Shown: positions 38,601-50,059 of the stretch, piece by piece
Position numbering within the stretch: position 1 is the stretch's first letter
How the letters are laid out: every line of letters starts with the position of its first letter
Assembly (NCBI GenBank): GCA_030704615.1
Contig: CM060732.1
Span: forward strand, 69,109,053 to 69,173,052
Source of the DNA: Takakia lepidozioides
Lineage: Eukaryota > Streptophyta > Takakiopsida > Takakiales > Takakiaceae
Direction of reading: 5' to 3'
Length of the DNA: 64,000 nt
Translations under genes and position numbers: made by a program
The notes under the pieces: model-generated
Told to the model about the DNA's origin: nothing
The model's database searches: none
Seen by the model: only the letters and a program-made list of their open reading frames with translations

Positions 38601-41600
38601 AGACATTGACCAGATTTCACTCATCAAATGTAGTAAAATGGTGGAGTAACACTCTACGTGTAAACCACATTCTAACTCCACCGGCTCCTACAAGTAGACT
38701 GCTATCACCTTTGTTCACAAGGTAACACAATCACTGCCTCCAGACACTCTTGTCCATGCATTTTCACCTGTGCATGGTTTGTCAAGATGAAACCACTGCT
38801 ACATCCCAGACATTGACCAGATTTCACTCATCAAATGTAGTAAAAAGTGGAGTAACACTCTACATGTAAACCACATTCTAATTCCACCGGCTACTACAAC
38901 TAGACTGCTATCACCTTTGTTCACAAGGTACCACAATCACTGCCTCCATCCCTGAATAATGTTGCATGGCAGCTGCCATCAAAATCCCATCAGGACTTCA
39001 TGGAGGTATATCCAGCACTATGCCATGCAGATATTTCTAGCCAGTCCAACAAAAGATCCTTGTATTTCCAGATAGTCACAGAAGGGTTATTTGTAAAACG
39101 TCCCTGAACAAGAGGAAGGTACTCTTGGATGGCAGCTGCCATCAATGTTCCAGAGCTTCATGTCCCACCACTGCTTTAGGAGTATGTTCTCATCCTTGCT
39201 ATCATGATTCCTGGATTTTTATTACATACAGATCCTCTATTAAGGACCAACGACTATGGAACCAAGACCCACAGCACATTGTCATACATAAAGCATAATC
39301 AGTGGTACTAATCATTCCAGACAATGATGGGTTGTGTTCCAAATCTTATTCCATGTGCCTTTCTCCCCTGTATACTCTTTCGATAGATTTGATGAATTTA
39401 ATATCAGCCACCAAAGAGGAACACCAAGTCACTACCTGAAGCTGCAGTACTAAACATCTATAACTATGGGCCACAGTGGGTGCTGCCAGCCTCAAGGATA
39501 CCACTAACTTTTAGGAAACTAAGTCCAAGTCCTCATTAACAAAAACAAATGACCCTCTAGTGCAGGCAATTTATACCACTTCAAGGATGATTTTATCATG
39601 CACGGGCAGGGCAAAGTAGTGATATCCTTGACAATCAAACGATAGAATGGCAGGTTAACAAACTACACATTAACACCTTGTAAAAGCATTGGTGAAGAAT
39701 TGCTTGTGCACCAATGCAAGTTATTAAAGCCTCCCTCACTCAACCCTGGCCAACTTCCGTTACTAATCAAACTTGTTGATAGCTTAAGAAGATTTTGTTA
39801 ATTTCGAGCAACTGAAGTAAACTGGTGGTTTTTGAGTGATGATCAAGAATCCTTGCTACTATAAAGATGCAGGTCAGAACAACTTCTATCAGTCAGGGCT
39901 ATTGCATTCTATCAGGAGGTGCACACTTTCCAACATCACAATGAAATGCCAACCAGGCACTTTCTTGCCCATAATCCTCTAGATACTCAATTCCCTAGAT
40001 ATCCAATTTGGCAAGCTGATGCGTTAACCACAGCTCTGTATGAACCTATTGCTCGAACATATGTCACCAGTGAATTTTGACATCTACAATATGGGCCCAC
40101 TAGCCTTCACCATTGACTGCTGGAAGCTAGGGCCACTTTACTGTAGGCCAAATAACAAATATTCCAGCACCAGAACACATCCAAGAAGAGACCCTTTAAG
40201 CTCTCTTCTTGTCAAGTTCTCTCATATACCCTTTCCCACTAACACTTCTTTTCTCTCCAATCAATGGATTAAGATAGTTCCATGGGCTATTCTGACCCTA
40301 AAAAACAAATAAGTGTTTCCTGTCAAGTGAAGAACAACTTCACTACACATGAAGCAAGAACTGTAGAAATGCCATTGTAAACTATTTTCTAAATGCAGAT
40401 AGAGACAATGGTTTGATGACCTCCGGACACTACCCACCTGTCCAAGGCCCTGTGCATTCCCATGGCATGTGGACAATTACTACTGATGGTTCTGGTATCC
40501 TCACCAGGGGCCTTCAGCTTTATGGCCACATACTTCTAAGAGTTGTGCAAACAGGCTTTGGTGACCACGTTTACGGAGGCCTATCTAAATATGAGGTAGG
40601 GACCAAGGAAGCAACATAAAGAGCCTCCTCTACTTGAGACAGAGTTGACTAGCAGCATGCATGCCAAGAATATCAAAGAAGCGACAAAAATGAAACCACT
40701 GCTACATCCCAGACATTGACCAGATTTCACTCATCAAATGTAGTAAAATGTGGAGTAACACTCTACATGTAAACCACATTCTAATTCCAAAGGCTACTAC
40801 AAGTAGACTGCTATCACCTTTGTTCACAAGGTAACACAATCACTGCCTCCAGACACTCTTGTCTATGCATTTTCACCTGTGCATGGTTTGTCAAGATGAA
40901 ACCACTGCTACATCCAAGACATTGACCAGATTTCACTCATCAAATGTAGTAAAATGGTGGAGTAACACTCTACGTGTAAACCACAACTCCACCGGCTACT
41001 ACAAGTAGACTGCTATCACCTTTGTTCACAAGGTAACACAATCACTGCCTCCAGACACTCTTGTCTGTGCATTTTCACCTGTGCATGGTTTGTCAAGATG
41101 AAACCACTGCTACATCCAAGACTTTGACCAGATTTCACTCATCAAATGTAGTAAAATGGTGGAGTAACACTCTACGTGTAAACCACATTCTAACTCCACC
41201 GGCTACAACAAGTAGACTGCTATCACCTTTGTTCACAAGGTAACACAATCACTGCCTCCAGACACTCTTGTCTGTGCATTTTCACCTGTGCATGGTTTGT
41301 CAAGATGAAACCACTGCTACATCCAAGACATTGACCAGATTTCACTCATCAAATGTAGTAAAATGGTGGAGTAACACTCTACGTGTAAACCACAACTCCA
41401 CCGGCTACTACAAGTAGACTGCTATCACCTTTGTTCACAAGGTAACACAATCACTGCCTCCAGACACTCTTGTCTGTGCATTTTCACCTGTGCATGGTTT
41501 GTCAAGATGAAACCACTGCTACATCCAAGACTTTGACCAGATTTCACTCATCAAATGTAGTAAAATGGTGGAGTAACACTCTACGTGTAAACCACATTCT

Positions 41601-43836
41601 AACTCCACCGGCTACAACAAGTAGACTGCTATCACCTTTGTTCACAAGGTAACACAATCACTGCCTCCAGACACTCTTGTCTGTGCATTTTCACCTGTGC
41701 ATGGTTTGTCAAGATGAAACCACTGCTACATCCAAGACATTGACCAGATTTCACTCATCAAATGTAGTAAAATGGTGGAGTAACACTCTACGTGTAAACC
41801 ACATTCTAACTCCACCGGCTACAACAAGTAGACTGCTATCATCATCCCAGACATTGACCAGATTTCACAAAGACAAAGAAACAGGACTGACATTGCAAGA
41901 ACACTTACATCAGCATCTGCCAAGGTGGGGTCCAAGCCCGCAAATTTCTCTATCACCAAAAAATGTTCGCTCAAATACTCCCGTATTGTCCTTTCTTTGA
42001 TGCCTCTGCAATATTGCAGGAATCAAGATGCAATCAAGAACTGGACCCTGTATAACACTCCTAATGAGGCACCTTCAAATCAATACAGTGGACTGCTAGG
42101 CCATAGAGTGATGGAACTGACGTCTTCAAGTCCGAGTTTACATATGCTAGGTCTTCTCTGTATCATGCAAAAACTTTCACAAGCACGTAGAACACATCTG
42201 TCTAATTCCTCATTACATTGCATATCTGGGATCCATCTCAATCAAGCTTGAGGTAGAATTCTCTTGCCTCAAACCTGACTTTCCTGAGGATTCATGTTCA
42301 TGCAGGATTTATGCACAATATGTGTGTGAGGGGCTGGGGTAAGGGTTGCTCTGTTGTTGAGAACCTATCAAAGAATCATGTTGTAGTTCTAATTCTTGAC
42401 AAGGAGACTGGTCAATACAATATCTTAACATTAGCTGTTTGGGTCAAATCCACAGGGGACTAAGTTGGACTGCCATTTCATTGTGTTTCAACTCACCTAC
42501 TAGCATTAGAGCAATATGTTGAACTCTCTCTACTGGTCTTCTATGGCCTCTGCTAGTCTTCTCGATTCAGTCCCTATCCGGCAGTCTAGAATCTTTGGGA
42601 TGCAAAGCCTGTTTTAGGGGGAGGATTTGCGGGCCCCTGGTGCTGACCGTCATCCTGCAAGGAATGCAATCCCCCTGCTACTACCAAAAGTTGGTCGTGG
42701 ACTTTCATATCTAGTGCAATTCAGGAGTGTTACTGCTGTGTTCGGGTCAGTCCATATTGAATCACAGTGAAAAATTGATGGTCCAAACTTGACCAGCCAT
42801 CAGAAAACAAGGGGCTTACTGCGGAAAGCCCATGTGTCAACTTCTTCTGGAGCATAGTAGTGACAAATATAATGCACTGCCGATATCGCAAGCATTGCCA
42901 CAAAAATAATACCTGACATTAATATCCTGCAGGTGCCTCCATGTCGCGGATTCAGACGCGTGTGGGTCATTCCTTGCGAAATTGAGGAAACTCGCCACAA
43001 AGAAAACCTTGGCTGCCATTGTCTGATACCCAGACTGAGGCTTCAGAAGCTTTAACCTGCACAAGTCAGAGTATCAGCCATATTTTTACCCTATCGTCCT
43101 GAATCCCCACAACAGCAACAAAGTGTGGGCAAATATAGAACACTTACCAGCAGCTGTGATCCGACCTGACTTTCAACACGGGATTCCGATTCTGGGAGAA
43201 GACTATTCTCCAAGCTGTAACCCTTTTCACGATCTTCTCACGATGATCTCCCTTACCCAGAACATGAAGCTCGGAAACACTTCCACCGATCTCTTGTTTT
43301 CTGTACAACAGAGGTAGGTCCATCAGAGACGCTAATTCATTATCTTTTCCCATAACCGAATACTCGTCGATCTCGGTCACCTCCTGCTCATCAGCGGAAT
43401 CTAAGACGCTCCCAACCTTCAGCAAATCAGCACCCCCCTCCCCTGCTGCCGCCACTTGACCTCCATCCACATTCAAATCCTGCCTCCTATTCGACTCAGT
43501 GGAGCTTTGCGACTCCAGTGATGGCGCCTCCTCCATGGCTGTATCGCAAGTTGCCCTTTCTTCAACAGATTCGATCGTAGAACCGGCCAGAAATTTCTTG
43601 TGTTCCCCCACCAGATACTCTTTGAGCTCGTTCACGGAACTGTGGCCTGCAAAGAATCCACGCTTCCTCAACGCAACCAATTGACTGGAATCGTCGCCAT
43701 CCCGTGCGAGGTCCAGAGAGAAGGAGGATGGGCAGCCCTCCTCCGTCCTCATGGCGCACTCGGCCCGTGCCATCCTCGCCAACAATACTCTGCCTTCGCC
43801 TCCCTGCTCTCTACCCAGCACTGGATGAATGAACAT
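29694..43836 (-). CDS. EDM2-like PHD-finger protein with methyltransferase-like domain
   Basis: In Arabidopsis EDM2 is a nuclear chromatin protein that controls H3K9me2 and poly(A)-site choice in genes with repeat-containing introns. Spliced exons: 43836-43148, 43056-42913, 42005-41909, 38378-38297, 38220-38159, 38128-37941, 37575-37438, 36420-36318, 36167-36063, 35917-35673, 35189-35106, 34919-34635, 34485-34329, 33871-33773, 33583-33491, 32947-32906, 32539-32426, 32284-32213, 31646-31528, 30416-30359 and 30137-29694. Their lengths sum to 3420 nt, 1139 residues plus stop, with consistent phases. PHD-type Cys/His clusters span about residues 450-617 (CYICDDGGDLL, CDGPCMRSFHAH, KWFCGNCQQKQHQCYICG, KCRRCPVAWHKQCLP). 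The methyltransferase-like part runs about 826-992 with RYTSFGRHFTKV, VVDMCCGSNDFSLLM and the motif GLNPPFG. The C-terminus has SFYLPGSVD, PPPLYIWCRRDY and a Pro-rich tail. The start at 43836 is tentative; 43773 is an alternative. Confidence 0.9.
30985..31390. repeat. GC-rich tandem repeat in an EDM2-like intron
   Basis: Four units of about 90-97 bp. Units 1 and 4 are closely alike (289 bp apart, for example CCGGACGGAAATT in each). Each unit centres on a near-palindrome such as AAATTCGGCACCGAATAT or ATTCGGCGCCGAATTTCCAT. Long open frames on both strands result from repeat structure. Confidence 0.8.
36674..36847 (-). other. Duplicate PHD half-exon, candidate alternative exon
   Basis: Ends with AVCHICDDGGSLL, parallel to CYICDDGGDLL at the end of the exon at 37575-37438. 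Acceptor AG/G and donor GTATGG give the same phase at both ends (2-2) as that exon. It could therefore replace it, or be included with it, without shifting the frame. The remaining 5' part is acidic and different in sequence. Confidence 0.6.
38480..38960. repeat. Intronic tandem repeat, about 206 bp, first block
   Basis: Two copies plus a partial of the unit that contains GTTTGTCAAGATGAAACCAC and TGTTCACAAGGTAACACAAT. Lies in the EDM2-like intron between 38378 and 41909. Confidence 0.9.
40680..41855. repeat. Intronic tandem repeat, about 206 bp, second block
   Basis: About six copies of the same unit, spaced 200-209 bp (repeat landmark at about 40690, 40891, 41091, 41300, 41500, 41707). Copies are nearly identical, so expansion is recent. 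It is separated from the first block by about 1.7 kb of unique sequence. Confidence 0.92.
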
Positions 43837-44084
43837 TCCATCTGTCCATCCATCGTTGATGCAGGCAGCAGGTGGAATAACGACGTGGACATCAGGGATG
43901 ATAGTTACATGGATGAAGTTAATTTTCTCGTTAACACGTATATTTCTGGACTCCGGGCCTATACCTACTAGGGTACTGAATACTTCCCAAATTTCAGTAG
44001 AAATAATCTCTACCCTTGCTATAAAAACTTCAAACTATTTTTAGCCTTAGCACAACTGGCCCACGTCATTTTTGGCTACACTAT

Positions 44085-44260
44085 TTATTTATTTATTTAT
44101 AAATAAAAGGGGACAAATTTCATCCAGGGCCTCTGACCCCTGCTCCCAAAGAAAAAAGGGGGGGACAGCCCTTAAGAACTTTATTGAAGCAAGGAAAAAA
44201 TAACCTTGCAAAGGCCATGAAGGCTGATGAGGGAGACACCACTCCGTGACTATTTATCAT
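44085..44260 (-). mobile_element. LINE 3' tail remnant
   Basis: Reverse-strand sequence with GGTTATTTTTTCCTTGCTTC and AATAAAGTT followed by a CCCC-rich end matches the 3' end of the fragment at 50060-50735. Confidence 0.55.
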
Positions 44261-45334
44261 TTTTATTGGGAGGAGACTATTTTTTATTTTTTTAATTGGG
44301 AGGAGACTGTCACTATCATCAGTGAGATGCCACCGCGGCCCTTTTCTTCTAGAAAAAAAGAAGGAAGCCGACCCTTGATCATCAAATCAGAAGTTGTTAT
44401 TTTTTCCTTGTATTAATTTGATTATACGGGCCGATGAATTAGCTTTAAAAATAAAATAAGCATAAACGTAAAAGGCAAGACAAAATAATCTCGCAACGCA
44501 AGGGTGCCATAAGGCCAACCAAAGGCTAGCGGCCAGAGGTTACAGCTAATAACAGAAACACTCTCCAATAGCCAATTTGATCGTGCGACAACAAATCTTA
44601 TATGTTGTACTCCACATGGTCACTTGGATTGAAAATTTGTGATATGTTCAATGGCCCCACTAACATTGAAGGTTTGATGTTAGTAGTGATGATTTAACTA
44701 GCAGATATTATATTTTCAGATTATATCTATATCTTTATAAATTTGCACTATTTTGCTTTTACATATTAGTATAGAGACAGGACTCTCAGTGGAATTGTTT
44801 CCTCTATCATTACAATAATAATTTTCTTGTTTCATTAACCCTTAACTGCCTGTAGATAGCTTTTTTTAAACCAAATTTCACTTGGGTCCTCGACCTAATA
44901 ATAAATTGAGTCTATTTACATAACCATCTACATCCAGAAAATTGAACCTCAGAGAAGCCTACCACATATATCCACACACCTAATCTTGGAGCTTATAATA
45001 TTTTAGTGTGAGGGAAGTTTTTTTTCCCCAAATTTGGAGGCCAAATTCCCAAATTTGCTATATCCCCTTTTTGTACATGAAGTGGGGGGTTCAAAAGCCA
45101 TGAATATGCATGCTTGAACTCTTTTTTGTTTTCCAGGAAATTTCTAATTTTCAATTTTCATATATTTCCGGTGAAAAAAAACGCACTTGAACTTCAGTAT
45201 ATCCCACATCGTAGGTCCAAAAAATATGAGACCACCTCCATGCACCTAGTAAGAACCCGGCCGGAAGCGTTGCGGTTTGAGAGATCTCATTGTGACAAAC
45301 AAAACAAACAACTTTTTTTTCTTTTTTTCTTTTT

Positions 45335-45560
45335 CTTAAGGTGAAAGGGGAGGAAGCCCTGATTAACTTTATTCAAATTATTGAAGGGAAAAAAATTAAA
45401 ACCCTTACAGGCCCGAAGGCTGCCATGAGGCCTGATTGGTTGCCCGAACGGAGAACCCGAGGACTGGTAACGGAATTGTAATAAACCACGAGTACGCTCT
45501 AGAGGGAGCAAGTATGGAAAAGTCTAAAGAGCCAAGAGGAGCAGACGGAGGTCGGCTTAA
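45335..45560 (-). mobile_element. LINE 3' end remnant
   Basis: Reverse-strand tail with ATTTGAATAAAGTTAATCA, then GGGCTTCCTCCCCTTTCACC and a T-rich end, related to the other LINE tails in the window. Confidence 0.5.
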
Positions 45561-45832
45561 GTAACCCTAAGACAAGAAAGTATAACTTCAAAAATGGACA
45601 TACACAAAATTGAGGTCCAGAAAAAAAAAAAAAAATTGGACACAGCGATGACAATAAAGTTATCCGTTAAGTAGCCCTCCCTTTCCACCCCTTGATACAT
45701 CCTCACAATGCCTCTCGTCGGCACTTTGCGTGTATCCGTTAAGTCGAGCACGGTGCCAAGAAAAAACTAGAGACACGTGGAGCGACGGCTCACAAACCAG
45801 GCCCCTTAATTGTAGTGTGAGGAGAACAACCA

Positions 45833-45997
45833 AGTTGTAGCCCAGTAGTAATGGGCACATACCAACTCGGAAGTGGTTGTGGGTTCAATCCACCGATTGG
45901 TGTCACAAAGGTATCCACCTTCCTCTTGGAAGGCAATAGCCCTTGGGGGTCGAGACACCATACTTCACACTTCCTTCTGGAGGTGTCATATTTAGAG
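45833..45997 (+). mobile_element. tRNA-derived SINE-like insertion
   Basis: A-box-like TAGCCCAGTAGTAATGGG (45838 onward) and B-box GGTTCAATCC (45882 onward). Near-identical GTGTGAGGAGAACAAC and GTGTGAGGAGAAAACAAC flank it at about 45816 and 45997, as a possible target-site duplication. Confidence 0.45.
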
Positions 45998-46559
45998 TGT
46001 GAGGAGAAAACAACCAGTGTTGTAGTACGTATGTCCATTTTGACATACCAAACTGGTCCTCGTATATAGGTGGGCATAAAAACTCGTCGGTCATTATATC
46101 AGCTCGTATACTAGCCACATGATATTGCTAATAAGATTGTAATGAAGACCACCAATCCACCTATCATTCTTCAAGAGAGAGGATTGTCCCCTTTAATTTC
46201 TTTTGGAAAAAAAAAAAGAATGAGATAATGTACACCCGGCCCGCCCTCCCTGGATCCTGCTTCTTATGCGCTCTCTACTAGACCCTCCATTTCTTCCCAA
46301 GCTCCCTCTTTGGCTATAGCTTGCCAAAAAGATCTCGCCACACCTCTCAAACCTCCTCCAATCTAGATCCTTCTCTAGCCAACTTTGGCATGCATTCCAT
46401 ATGGACCCACATGCAATTGTCACTTCCACATGGCATGCAATATCCATGTGGGGCTGCATGCTTTATTCACCTCTGTTCAGACAGCTTGCTCGATGTCCAA
46501 TTTTCTTTGCTTAATTTTTTTTGGGAACAATTGGGGTACATATTCATAGTAACCTTGCC

Positions 46560-46760
46560 GTGAAGGCTTTCGCATTCGCATGGGACACCGGGGAAGAAGA
46601 ACATACCACACCACGTCAAGGTAGCCGGATTTGACCAAGAATCATATTAGTGGCACTTAGTGCACTATTCGACTGAGCTATTAACTATTGGTGCTTATTT
46701 GAAAGAGTTAATTTTCCCCGGACTTGAATTGTGAGGAGTTTCCTTCATTTTAAGAGAATA
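46560..46760 (+). mobile_element. Decayed SINE relative
   Basis: The tail GCTTATTTGAAAGAGTTAAT then TTTTCCCC and CTTGAATTGTGAGGAG matches the tail of the SINE at 48971-49187. Minus-strand A-box (TAGCTCAGTCG, about 46681) and B-box (GGTCAAATCC, about 46635) are also present in the opposite orientation, so the structure is composite. Confidence 0.4.
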
Positions 46761-47612
46761 TAATAGAAACAATGAAATTCTTCTTTAATTTTTTATTTTT
46801 TTTGAACACATAGAGCGACAGCTCACAAATTAGTCCTTTTTTTCAATAGTTAGAAATCATCATAAGGAGAAAATCATGATCCAACTACAGTGCACCTGGT
46901 TTATATCAGTGTTGGGCAAGTACACAGGTCAGAGCTGGATATGTACCTGGGCGGATATAGAGTGATCCGGATATCAAAATCCGGATACTAGTGTATCCGG
47001 ATCCGGCAGCTATTTCATATCCGGCTATTATTTATATCCGGCGGATACATAAAAACAGAGGATCCGGATAAGATCCTACCCGCCGGATATAAAAAGGATT
47101 AATAACCGGATTGTATCTGGATATATAGCAAAAATACCGGATCTCCACCGGATATAAGAAATATTAATAAAAAGTAAAATAATAATAAGACAATAATTAT
47201 TTTATTAGAATTCTAATTATTTAAATTGATTAAATAAAAACATTTTAAAATATTATTTTTATGATTCATATATCCGGATTACTCTATAACCACCGGATAT
47301 TATAATCTGAATATCCGGACTTATTTATATCTGGCAGATTTTTAAGAACTTCTACTATGCATAACTGGCGGATATTAGACATGTAGATTATTCTAATATC
47401 CGGATCCGCAGGATATATCATTCTCTAATTTGTCAAGTATCCGGACCGTGCGGATATTTAAAAAGCTAAGAACCGCCCAGCACTCGTATGCACCAGGGTA
47501 TGTCCAACCCTGACCGGGGGGCCATCCCTACGTTTTACCTGCCCAAGACTTGCCTAGGTGGGTTTGGCTCTCCTTGGGGCCCGCCCCAAGACCTGTATAG
47601 GCCGGTTATTGC

Positions 47613-48310
47613 CAGTGTTGTACTGGTATGTGCCAGTAGGCAGGGATATGTGCCCTAGTATAAGTAAGGGTATTGTAGAACATACCAGTTGGGTATGTCT
47701 TGGGGCATATACCCCTTCTATACCATGGACCCGGATTTTGAGCACTGGACCTACCCCCCTACCTACCATACCAGTCTAAGTATGAACTACTTTCATACTC
47801 CGCTTGAGACCTGTATTGAGGATTGATGAACCCAAGCTATCATGGGTATGTGTAATGATACAATAGGGGTAGAAGGTATGGCGTACAATGATCAGCATAC
47901 AAGGTACAATATGTAAGATTTCTTCAGTTTTTATCATGGCATGGAGCTTTCTCCCATTTGTTACAGCCTTACAATACAAAGACCTTCACTAAGTTATGAG
48001 CAATACAAATTAGTTTGCATGGGCATGTGTGATTGCAATTTTTTTTTATCTTTTGTATGTTGCCCTTAATCTGGTTTTAATTTTAGCTTTGAATACAGTA
48101 TGATGATTGTTAGGGCTCCCCCCATATGTCATTTGAGTTTTTGCCATACCCATGCCTGGGAGGGTATCTCAAAATTGGAAATACCCATACCCATCCTATA
48201 ACCTAGCGAGTCCTAATCTACCCCGGGCCCTACCAATTGGACCCAAGAGCCAAGTTGGACCTACCAGGACCAGTCTAGTATGTCAAAATGGACATACCAG
48301 TACAACATAG
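47613..48310. mobile_element. Non-autonomous hAT element (698 bp)
   Basis: Left end CAGTGTTGTACTGGTATGT and right end ACATACCAGTACAACATAG are inverted repeats with two mismatches. The element is flanked by a perfect 8-bp duplication GTTATTGC at 47605-47612 and 48311-48318. It has no coding capacity. Confidence 0.75.
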
Positions 48311-48354
48311 GTTATTGCTCTAGGAGGCCCACCAAAACCCCTGCGTAGCAGCCA

Positions 48355-48584
48355 TTCTTTTAGTGGCGAATAATCGCCAGATTTTGACCTCAAAAAGTAA
48401 AATCGAATATTCTGTCGCAAATCCACTGTTTTTTCATGGATGAAATCGCCAAATTTCTCCAAATAAAAAATAAATTATGGATGAATTCGCCAAATATGGA
48501 TGATGGCACATAGCTGGATGAATTACAGTGGATGAACAGAATAAATGGCTATTTCCTGCAAAACTCAGTAGCCACTCGTGCTGT
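48355..48584. repeat. Dispersed repeat with short inverted ends, copy 1
   Basis: About 230 bp from AGTGGCGAA to GTAGCCACT. It matches 49588-49812 throughout (for example AAATCGCCAAATTTCTCCAA and AACAGAAT...TGGCTATT). The ends AGTGGC and GCCACT are complementary, suggesting a MITE. Confidence 0.6.
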
Positions 48585-48970
48585 TTTCCAAATTACTTTA
48601 CAAAAAACACTGCTGCGTAGGCGGGTTAGAGGCATGTGAAGAGATGGTCGCAGGCAGTGTTTTTCTTTCTGGCAAAAAATCGCCAGATTTCGACCTGGAA
48701 ACCCGCTACTTGTATAAAGGAATTATGGGGTTTGAAATCAAGATTTTTGCCAAAAAGCACCTGGAGATAAATTTCAGGAGCCCAATCTTGCCGACGTGGA
48801 CCAATGAAAATGTGACATCTGGAATATAGCCACTTTTCTAACTTTGTCACCTCGATATTCTTGCCACATGGGCACTGGGTGGAATTCACAGGTGGCGATT
48901 TTGGAAATATGAAAAAAAAAACATTGGACCCAGGTTGGTGATGACTAGTGATAGTTAATGAAATAGCACA

Positions 48971-49187
48971 TCGGCTGGTAGCTCAGCTGGTAAGTGAACA
49001 GTGTGTCGCCCTGGTGGTTCAGGGTTCGAACCGTTGCCCTGTGCGGTGTGTGGATTGTTCGTGACCGGTTGGTCTGGTGGTGATGTTTCCCACCTATGTG
49101 CCTAATGGCTTATCTGAAAGGGGGTTAATTTTTCCCCCTCCTCAAGGGCCTGAATTGTGAGCAGTCGCTCCCAGGTTTCCTTTTTTT
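48971..49187 (+). mobile_element. tRNA-derived SINE, copy 1
   Basis: A-box TAGCTCAGCTGG at 48979-48990 and B-box GGTTCGAACC at 49023-49032 are correctly spaced for a tRNA head. Then come a non-tRNA body, the tail GGGCCTGAATTGTGAGCAG plus TCGCTCCCAGG, and a T-run end. Confidence 0.75.
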
Positions 49188-49587
49188 AAAAACAAATTTA
49201 AATATATATATATAGGGAGGGGGAGATCATGACTCATGTACTTGAGCAATTGATGATTTTCAATGAATGAGGGTGGCCCAAATCTTTCTAGAGAAGTTGG
49301 AGTCATATAAAAATATATATATTTTAAATACAGTTCATGACCTGCCCTTGCACATGACCAATGGGCTTATGTAACAACAAACCCTTTATATCCATGATCG
49401 GCAACGAAAAAATGAGCATAGATTACGCATATCCGCCGGACAACAAAAATCTTAAAATCCTCACAAGCGCGGGCCCGGCGGGCTTCTAATGGGTTTTCAT
49501 ATTGAGAAGTCCGGACCCGTAGGTCATGTTCTTAGTGACATACCCGCCCAACACTGGTTTCTATTGTGGCACACCTGTTCTAACGTT

Positions 49588-49812
49588 TTTTTTGTTGGCG
49601 AATTTTCGCCAAATTTCGACCTTTAAAAAAAAAGGAATATTCTGTTGTAAATTCCCTATTTTTTCGTTGATGAAATCACCAAACTTCTCCAAGTAAAAAA
49701 TAATTTATGGATGAATTTACCAAATATGGATGATATAAATGCGGAAGTGGATGATTCTGTCTTAATTGAACAGAATGTATGGCTATTCTTCTGCAAAACT
49801 CTGTAGCCACTA
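49588..49812. repeat. Dispersed repeat with short inverted ends, copy 2
   Basis: Second copy of 48355-48584, lying just outside the right end of the larger hAT-like element. Confidence 0.6.
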
Positions 49813-50059
49813 AAAAAACAGTGACTTGCTCATTGGAGCTTGGGGTTAGTAGTTACTACCATCGGTCATCTGCCTTATCTTTTGGTAGTTGGAATAATTT
49901 TCAATAACCCTCAGTTACTTGGAGTAATTTGAATCCATAATTAGTATTTTTGGTATTTGTTTTTAAAATTAAAAGGGGAAGAAGCCCTGTAATGGTACTT
50001 GTAACCATTCTAGGATAAAAAACATGTTACATAAAATAACATGCTGAATAACATGTTGA

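Larger units (their letters stand above)
46907..49556. mobile_element. Candidate hAT-type element, non-autonomous, host to nested insertions
   Basis: Left end CAGTGTTGGGCAAGTAC and right end complement CAGTGTTGGGCGGGTAT match at 14 of 17 bases. Flanks are GTTTATAT (46899-46906) and GTTTCTAT (49557-49564), an 8-bp duplication with one mismatch as expected for hAT elements. No transposase frame is seen. The interior near the left end is dense in CCGGATAT subterminal motifs. It contains the element 47613-48310 and a SINE at 48971-49187. Confidence 0.5.

Noticed and set aside
41061-41652. Repeated 60-codon open frames (MSVHFHLCMVCQ...)
   Set aside because: They recur once per unit of the intronic tandem repeat and are on the strand opposite the host gene; they follow from repeat structure, not coding selection.
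38480-41855. CRISPR-like array
   Set aside because: Units are about 206 bp with no short direct repeat and unique spacers; this is a plant intron satellite.
46907-47486. Shorter hAT element ending at GCCCAGCACTC
   Set aside because: Flanks match only about half of the 8 bases, whereas the right end at 49556 gives 7 of 8; kept only as an alternative.
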